DNA from: Gryganskiella cystojenkinii
Taxonomy: Eukaryota > Mortierellomycota > Mortierellomycetes > Mortierellales > Mortierellaceae
Direction: 5' to 3'
NCBI GenBank assembly: GCA_015852425.1
Contig: JAAAIG010000739.1
Coordinates: 1-14,736, forward strand
Length of the DNA: 14,736 nucleotides
Part shown: positions 9,067-14,736 of the stretch, piece after piece
How the letters are laid out: each line of letters opens with the position of its first letter
How positions within the stretch are numbered: position 1 is the first letter of the stretch
The notes under the pieces: model-generated
The model's database searches: none
What the model was told of the DNA's origin: nothing
What the model saw: only the letters and a program-made list of their open reading frames with translations
Program-made: the position numbers and the translations under genes

Positions 9067-11610
9067 CTAGTCACATCTTCCTCCTGCTGCTTCTCTTTCG
9101 TCCGTCATAACCTTGTTGTCTTCGGATGAAGGATACGACCATGCAAACTTGTTATCGAACATGAACGCTCTATGCTCCTTGGGTGCGTCATCCGGCTGAT
9201 CCTTCTCATACGAGAAATCACTCCACGGCCTATGTGTCGCAGCCTATCCTCCAGACTGCATCCCCACCATCGCGGCCAAGACCGCTTCGACACTCTCAAA
9301 CGTACATCTCGCCTCGTTCAACTTGGTAAGCGACCATCCTGATCCTCATCTTGAAGAGATTTGAAAAACATCCAAAAAACGAGAGCCCCTTGGTCTCTGT
9401 CTCATGAGCATAAATCAGACCCGGGAAGCTCATCCCTAAAATCATCTCCCTCAAATCTTCCTCCAGCATCCATGGTCCTCTCGGACCAACCGTTGCAACG
9501 AGAGCGCGATCAGGATCCACTCTTGATCGGAATGGATGAAAATTTCCGAGGAGAGAACTCGATTATGGGATGGTGGCAGTGGAGATGCGACCCCAATACT
9601 GCTGTCACCGCCCGATCGTCCAGTTATAGGATTCGAAGGGACGCACAGTGCTCGAGTATTCTGAATCGAATCGGAAAGAATATACAAAGAACTCGTTGAG
9701 CTCTAGTCTTAGAAGGCGTCGGAGCTGAGGCTAGGCAATTCATCTAGAGGGGAAAGGGCCGCAAGCTCTCTTAATGAGCATCCTGGAACAGACGTACAGA
9801 CTTGAATGACCAGTCGTTGCAGGTTCGGTGCCTGGTGCAACATGTTTGGCTCAAAGTCAAGGGCAGGGGAACCTCGGAAAGTAATATCTGTTAACTTCGG
9901 GAAAGCTGCTGTTGACACTAGAGAAGAACCAGAAGACTGAGTCTCGTCTTGTAGTCGCGGCGGTGAAGGCGATAATAATGATGTTGATGATGGCGATGAT
10001 GAAGTTGCTCTAGTGAAGCCTTATCCATCAGCTCTAAGACTTCAAGCCTGTCGTCAAGATCAGCTCAGTAGCGATCTGGATCGACTAAGCTCCAAGTTGT
10101 TGGAATGAAATGCCAGGATCTTTACGGCTGGCAATGTCCAGTTTTGACCAAAGCGTAACTCGCCCGTGAAAGAACAACGACACAGAGCTTAGATGTTCTT
10201 AAGTGTCTCTCCGAACGCAAAAACGATGTCGTCGATCTCCTCCTGGAGTCCTTCTCGAGTTCGCGAGGAATACTTCTTGCAGAGGCATAAGCGGACCGGC
10301 GGCTGCAGACCCGACAAATCCAAGTGTCGATGATTAACGCCATTTTTTCTTCCACAGCCCATTTGAATGACCCAGGTCCCCTCGAGGGCATCTCGAGGTT
10401 CCGAAGAAAGCGACAACGTTTCAAAAAATCGTAATCCTCAGCGAAATCTCGTCCCTGACCTGGAGAACTGAGACACTCACTGTCTAGAGAGATCCCAGAT
10501 CCGTGGCCTTGGCCTTGCCCTGGAATTGACACCAGTTGTATGTATCCAAGGACTTGAGATTTTAAACTGAAAGTGCCTTTCACAACTCGAGTAGAAACTC
10601 TTGAGAATAAAACTGAAGGACGATCCAGGCCCCATCGCCTCGAGGCTTGGCTGCTTGTAGCAGATTCGAAAACGCGGCGACAAGTCTCTGACTGTCGGGT
10701 TTGATTCTCTTTCAGGGCCAGGATGTTCTCGGCCCCAAACTGTTCGTCGAGATCTAGAAACATATGAGGGTTTCGGATGTCATCTATGAGAAAACAGACC
10801 ACACGAATAGACCGAAAGCGCTCGACCACATCCAAGTATCGATCTTCGAGATCCGAGAGTGGGAGGACAAACTCTTGGATCAGCTCCAGGATGGGGGAAC
10901 TGAGTGTCCAGGTCAGTTCTCGTCTCAAGACCGTGGCCAAACCGTCTCGACGGACATCCCTAGTGGATGATGTGTCTATAGTGGTCTTGCAGGAGAAGAC
11001 GAGGTCGTCGTCGTTAACACCTTCACCCTTGGGATCCGTGATAAGAACAAACGGCTGTTCCATATCGTTTTCATCGGGGTTGTCGTGGCTGTGGTCTCGA
11101 TGGGTCGTGGCCATGGTCATTTCTGCTGTCTTTGCACTAGAACACATATGCGCCAGTCGACGAGGATATTTTTTCCACCAAGATTTCAGCACGCAGTGTT
11201 CTATGTCACTGCAGTCATAATTGGGAATTGAGATGGCCTTCTCGACACTGATTGCGTTCAAGCTGGACAGGTAGTCGATCGTGGATTTGGTATTTGTTCG
11301 CCAAACGTACGAAGGAAAGAAGGAGGGGGAAGGGGGAAGACATCATAGGCGGTATTGAGGAGGTGACAGATCTCCTCGCGAGGTCCTGTCGGAGTAAAGA
11401 CTGGATATGTTTGTAATTGTCGGCGCGGATGAGATCAACGCCTCGCCGCCAAGGTCCTTCGGTCGTTTTTGTCTTGGAGAACCTAAAATATGAGCTGGAG
11501 ACATTCCAGTAGGAGAAGGAGATGTGCCATGGGTCGATGAAATTGTTTGCAGATGAGGATGAAGAAGGAGAGGACGATGTAATGGTGCTGAATGAATGTG
11601 AATGAATCAA
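9067..11610 (-). pseudogene. F-box/leucine-rich-repeat-type protein (degenerate)
   Basis: Translated pieces in order match the layout I recall for large F-box/LRR proteins of Mortierella-type fungi, which act as substrate adaptors of SCF ubiquitin ligases. An F-box-like segment (about 11523-11440, LLLECLQLI then DRRTLAARR) contains an in-frame TAG at 11485-11483. The long open stretch 11261-10122 carries the middle of the protein, including LRRELTWTL and GPGSFKWAVEEK. After that the frame must shift by one base, near an A6 run at about 10340-10346, to give EEIDDIVFAFGETLK, which ends at a TAA at 10191-10189. The same frame resumes as WTLPAVKILAF (about 10140). LRR-like pieces follow in other frames: FPKLTDITF and APNLQRLVI (9918-9709), and fragments around 9560-9300. 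The 3' limit is taken as a TAG at 9069-9067 and is uncertain. No GT-AG introns that repair all the breaks were found. Confidence 0.68.
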
Positions 11611-11760
11611 AAAAAAAAGTAATTCGAATCATTGCAACTCTCCTTTTTACTCATCTCTTCTCTGCGCCGAGCTCACGATCCGATCCTCACTCAACGCCAA
11701 CCCAAAGGGCGTCATTGCCACCCTAGAAGGACAGACTCACAAACTTCTTCCACTTCATAG
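11611..11760. other. Short intergenic segment between pseudogene and reductase
   Basis: About 150 bp. A plus-strand frame across 11639-11760 stays open and contains NANPKGVIATLEG, which looks protein-like, but I do not recognise it and see no start or splice context. It may be chance or a small exon remnant. Confidence 0.25.
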
Positions 11761-11782
11761 TTTTTTTTTTTTTTTTTTTTTT
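11761..11782. repeat. T22 tract (A22 on the coding strand) past the reductase 3' end
   Basis: Twenty-two consecutive T. Read on the minus strand it is an A22 run that starts 19 nt after an AATAAA, which is where cleavage and polyadenylation of the reductase mRNA would be expected. Confidence 0.9.
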
Positions 11783-11801
11783 GGTTTATTAACAGGCATC
11801 G

Positions 11802-11807
11802 TTTATT
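11802..11807 (-). terminator. Candidate poly(A) signal of the reductase gene
   Basis: AATAAA on the minus strand, about 48 nt past the reductase stop codon. A second AATAAA lies at 11785-11790, two bases before the A22 tract. The first has the usual spacing for a cleavage site near 11783. Confidence 0.55.
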
Positions 11808-11855
11808 TCGGTGTTGGGCTGTTGTCCCTCATTGAGCCTTTTACTAAACACCATT

Positions 11856-13147
11856 TTACTGCGAGGCTTCTTCTTCTTCACCCATGAGATGCTTCATGGA
11901 CTGGATTGGGAAGCGAGCTGCAGCAGGACGGACATAGTACAGCGCCGCAGGCTTGATCTTTTCCCATGCGTCATCAAACGCCTGGACCATGCTCTCTGGC
12001 AAGGGTCCTTTGGCCAAACCCTTCAAGTTCACTTCCAGATGCTCCACCGAGGACGCTCCAATGATGATGCCATCCTTGGCTTCCAACCCCGAATGATGGC
12101 GCATCCAGCGAAGCGTTGCCTCGAGCAATGTGATATCGTTCTCCTTAGCAGCTCTCTGAAGAAGATCAATGCCTTCAAACGTCAACTGGTTCCAGTAACG
12201 ATCTCTGAACATCTTTCCAAAGCCAGTCTATAAACGATAGTTAGAAAACAAAAAGGAGAGTTTGCATGGAAGGGAGGGTTAGTTCTTGTTTCGCTCTGGT
12301 ACTTTCAAAAGCTAATAGGCCTTTGCTCGCTGTTTTACCTTGTCATCGTAACGACTACCCTCCGTAGCCTCAGTATCAAACTTGTGCTTGCCGGAGAGAA
12401 GGCCACCAGCGATAGGGTGGTATGCATAGAACCCGATGTTGAAGTACTTCAAACATGGCAAAAGTTCTGGGATGACTGTCCGAGAAATTGGATTGTACTG
12501 TTATGACGAGGGGGGTTTGGGCGGACAGATGGAACGGAAGATTCGTTAGCTATCACGTGTGGTCTTTTGTGCGTTCACCCAACAGTTACCCGTTGCACGA
12601 AAAAAAAGGTGACACATACCATGCCCTGATAGACCGAAGGAAGAACATATCCGTTCTGTTTACAGATCTGATAGATCAGTGTCACCTGCCAGGAGGAGAA
12701 GTTGGAGAGTCCAAACCGCTCAAACAATCCTTGTCTGTAAAGTTCATTCACAGATTTGGCAGTCACCTCTAATGGGGCACCCTCGGGTGCATGCAAGTAA
12801 AAGATATCGACCTTTTCGACGTTCAACGCCTTGAGCGAGGCACGGAACTGCTTGGCCAACTTGGTTTCGCTAAACGAATCTTCCTCAAAGGGCCAAGCCT
12901 TGGTCGCAATCTTGAAATGGGCCGTGGGCAACTGACTCAGGACCTCTTCTGTAGTGCCGTTACCATAGATGCGGGCAGTATCGATCTCGATATGACCATA
13001 TTGCGCAAACAGGTCTAAGAAGGGCTTGACATTCTCAGCACCACGGGTTCGGATCAAAGACGAGGCCCACTCGTTGTTCTTTTCACCGAGACCAAAGGTC
13101 ATGGTTCCGAGGACGACACGGGGAAGGTTGTTGCTATCTGAAGTCAT
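11856..13147 (-). CDS. Aldo-keto reductase, AKR7 (aflatoxin aldehyde reductase) type, 352 aa
   Basis: An NADPH-dependent reductase of aldehydes and ketones, a soluble (alpha/beta)8 barrel enzyme. Exons are 13147-12620, 12497-12339 and 12227-11856, with introns of 122 bp (GTATGT...ACAG) and 111 bp (GTAAAA...TAG), both phase 0; they join to 1059 bp ending in a stop. The start chosen is ATG at 13147, so that LPRVVLGTMTFG (8-19) sits at the N-terminus as usual; the frame is open further upstream but runs through a Pro-encoding C tract. The catalytic tetrad is visible: Asp56 (EIDTA), Tyr61 (IYGNG), Lys83 (TKAWP) and His119 (YLHAPEG). Family signatures are GLSNFSSW (146-153), YQGM/YN split by intron 1, and MFRDRYWN at the start of exon 3. 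Length fits the family. It could detoxify reactive carbonyls; a link to the nearby monooxygenases is unproven. Confidence 0.93.
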
Positions 13148-13780
13148 GTTTTTATAGTTGGGGGGGGGGGGGTATGGGTAGAAAAAGAAGGTAGTGAAGT
13201 GTGCACTGGCGAACGCTTGTTTGTGGTTGGGAGAGCGTGAGAGATAGGAAAAGAAAAATATTTTGGTGAAACAGAAAACATCGTCCTCTTTTTTATACCT
13301 ATTTTTTGCGCGGTTGTTCCACAGAACGGCAAAACGCTCTCCCAGAATAAGCATTTTTCTATCCCTCACTGGCCCACATTCTCAATGACATCTAAGCCGT
13401 GCAATCTCAAACTGCGCAGAAGCTTATTTCCTCCTCGATCGATCCATTTTTGGATTTTTTTTTCGAGCAGTGAACCCTTTTTTTTTGTTTTTGATCTGCG
13501 CATCATCTTTTCGTTACACCTCAATTGCTTGGCGTACTGCATGCGTGTACATTTTTTTTATTCTTGTTCTTATCTCAATGACTTTGGTGAATTTATTTAC
13601 ATACAGAAGTATCCCTAGCAAAGGCCGGGAAAATGCTCATCCTAATCGGATTTGCATTCCTATGAGGACGCGTAATAGTGACGTCCGGGAACAGGTTGAT
13701 ATGTTGCATGAATGAAAGAAAAAAATGCGACAACGAAAAAGCCTTTTCTCCTCCCTTGCCCCTTCTTTTCTCTTCACCGA
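13148..13780. other. Intergenic upstream of the reductase, with G13 tract
   Basis: About 630 bp holding the promoter and leader of the reductase and the 3' UTR of the next gene. Immediately upstream of the reductase ATG, the coding strand is pyrimidine-rich and carries a C13 run (G13 at 13160-13172 on the plus strand). Several T runs occur at 13450-13560. No gene is supported; plus-strand frames here are short and low in complexity. Confidence 0.55.
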
Positions 13781-14709
13781 TCAGACATGGACTTGTGACA
13801 TGGCATCGAATCCACTGTCGCGACGGTCCTCGACTGCGGTCTGCACCTTGTTACCGTTCTCGTCAATCGTGAACTCTTGCTGATGCTTGCTGTTCTTCTC
13901 TTGTTGTCGGCGTTGTTTCTTTCCTCCCTTCTTGATCTTTTTGCTGCTCGCGGAAGAGGCATGCTTAGGGTTGACAATAAGGTGACCAACATCGAGATGG
14001 CCAGGAGTGACATGGTGCGTGTCGTGAGGGTGAACTCGTGTATGGTGATGATGAACGTGGTGGGCAGCAGCGGAGCCGTCATCGGCATTCTCGTCATCAT
14101 CGAGATCGTCACTATCATCACCATGACTGCTGTCACTACCGCTCTCAAGAATATACTCGTCCGCATCCGCATTGCTGCCCTCGTTCGTGGCAGACTTTGA
14201 GGAGGCAGTCGCGGCCTTGCTCAGGGTCCGATCGATCGCAGACAAGGATTTCTTATCGAAGGCTGAATGAACATTCGAATGGGTCGACACCGTGTCATCT
14301 TCGGATTCGGAAGCAGAGGCCACCCGTTCTTCGGCGGTTTTGATGTGCCTGGCAACATTGGGACCGACCGAGATATCTTCAGTGGTCGAGCGTCTTCGAG
14401 CAGGAGCAGCGCCGGCGGCGCCTTGCTTTTGTGTGGTAGTCGATTGTACTCTTCCAGAAGAGGAAATTGGGACACTCCTCACAGAGCGAGTGGCATTGAC
14501 GGCTTTGCCGGAAGTCTGTTGTTGCTGAGCCCTGTGCGATTTTTCGGCAGCAATCTTGTCATCGTCGTCCATGATTCGAGAGACAGCTTGACGGATCCCC
14601 CAATTATTGCTATCCTCAGCCTGGCGAGCAACGTCGGCATAGGTGCGAGGGTCTAATCCACCGGTTTTCATCGCATGGTCAAACGCACCTTGCAACTCAT
14701 CAGTGAAGT
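13781..14709 (-). CDS. Unrecognised low-complexity protein, 3' exon (5' part beyond window)
   Basis: The last exon of a gene running off the right edge; 308 residues are visible. The exon start is placed at 14709, because the minus strand just upstream is AT-rich, has a branch-like TTTTAAC and ends in TTAG, typical of a 3' splice site. The visible N-terminal part (about residues 1-55, FTDELQGAFDHAMK onward) looks folded and helical. The rest is disordered: a Gln and Ser/Thr-rich segment, an Asp/Glu-rich tract (about 182-210), a His-rich tract (about 214-243, including HHVHHHH), then a Lys/Arg-rich patch (about 256-275) and a C-terminus DAMSQVHV. There is no signal peptide or membrane segment in the visible part. 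The His tract might bind metal and the basic patch nucleic acid or the nucleus, but this is speculation. I do not recognise the family. Confidence 0.75.
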
Positions 14710-14736
14710 CTAATTTTTTGTTAAAATTTGAAAAAA

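Noticed and set aside
8767..9129. 120-codon plus-strand frame
   Set aside because: The translation is low-complexity Phe/Leu/Ser from pyrimidine-rich DNA, without a domain or splice context, and it overlaps the pseudogene end.
11856..13147. Aldo-keto reductase as a processed retrocopy because of the A22 tract
   Set aside because: The gene keeps two clean GT-AG introns and no flanking target duplications were seen, so a full retrocopy is excluded.
13774..14172. 132-codon minus-strand frame rich in Met and Thr, and plus-strand frames at 13877-14656
   Set aside because: They are out-of-frame readings of the Asp/His-rich repeats of the real minus-strand exon.
1..14736. CRISPR arrays, tRNA or rRNA genes, transposase genes
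   Set aside because: No regular direct-repeat/spacer pattern, cloverleaf-like segment, rRNA-like block or transposase motif was noticed on either strand; a covariance-model scan was not possible here.

Overview
The window looks like nuclear DNA of a filamentous fungus, most likely an early-diverging Mortierella-like one (Mortierellomycota). I infer this from many short GT-AG introns (about 79 to 123 bp in the main genes), pyrimidine-rich leaders, frequent homopolymer tracts, and the style of its flavin monooxygenases and F-box/leucine-rich-repeat protein. This lineage call rests on remembered family features; no search was run. Every gene or gene remnant I can support lies on the minus strand.

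Left part (1-8257): a head-to-tail array of four copies of one FAD-dependent, PHBH-fold (class A) monooxygenase. Copy A (1-1270) is cut by the window edge after part of exon 4. Copy B (2073-4171) is complete, with seven exons and 497 aa. Copy C (about 5077-5960) is a wrecked pseudogene. Copy D (6154-8257) is complete, with seven exons and 504 aa. Exons 1 to 6 have identical lengths in B and D (211, 163, 489, 187, 198 and 92 bp), and A matches in its three complete exons. The intergenic DNA upstream of A and of B is also duplicated, so the duplicated unit is gene plus promoter, with a period of about 2.9 kb.

Middle part (8258-11610): about 0.8 kb of gene-free DNA upstream of D, then a degenerate F-box/LRR-type gene. 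It reads clearly as that family but changes frame and meets stop codons several times.

Right part (11611-14736): a complete three-exon AKR7-type aldo-keto reductase (11856-13147, 352 aa) with all four catalytic residues. Beyond it is the 3' exon of an unrecognised low-complexity protein with acidic, histidine-rich and lysine-rich tracts (13781-14709), which continues off the right edge.

The monooxygenases and the reductase could belong to oxidative metabolism of small molecules, but nothing here proves a shared pathway. The most interesting signals are evolutionary. Copy A looks like a mosaic of B-like and D-like parts. Copy C carries a deletion that joins exon 7 to intron 3. The duplicated promoter blocks keep an intron-like segment and a GC palindrome. 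A 22-base A tract sits where the reductase mRNA would be polyadenylated. I found no clearly new biological system.
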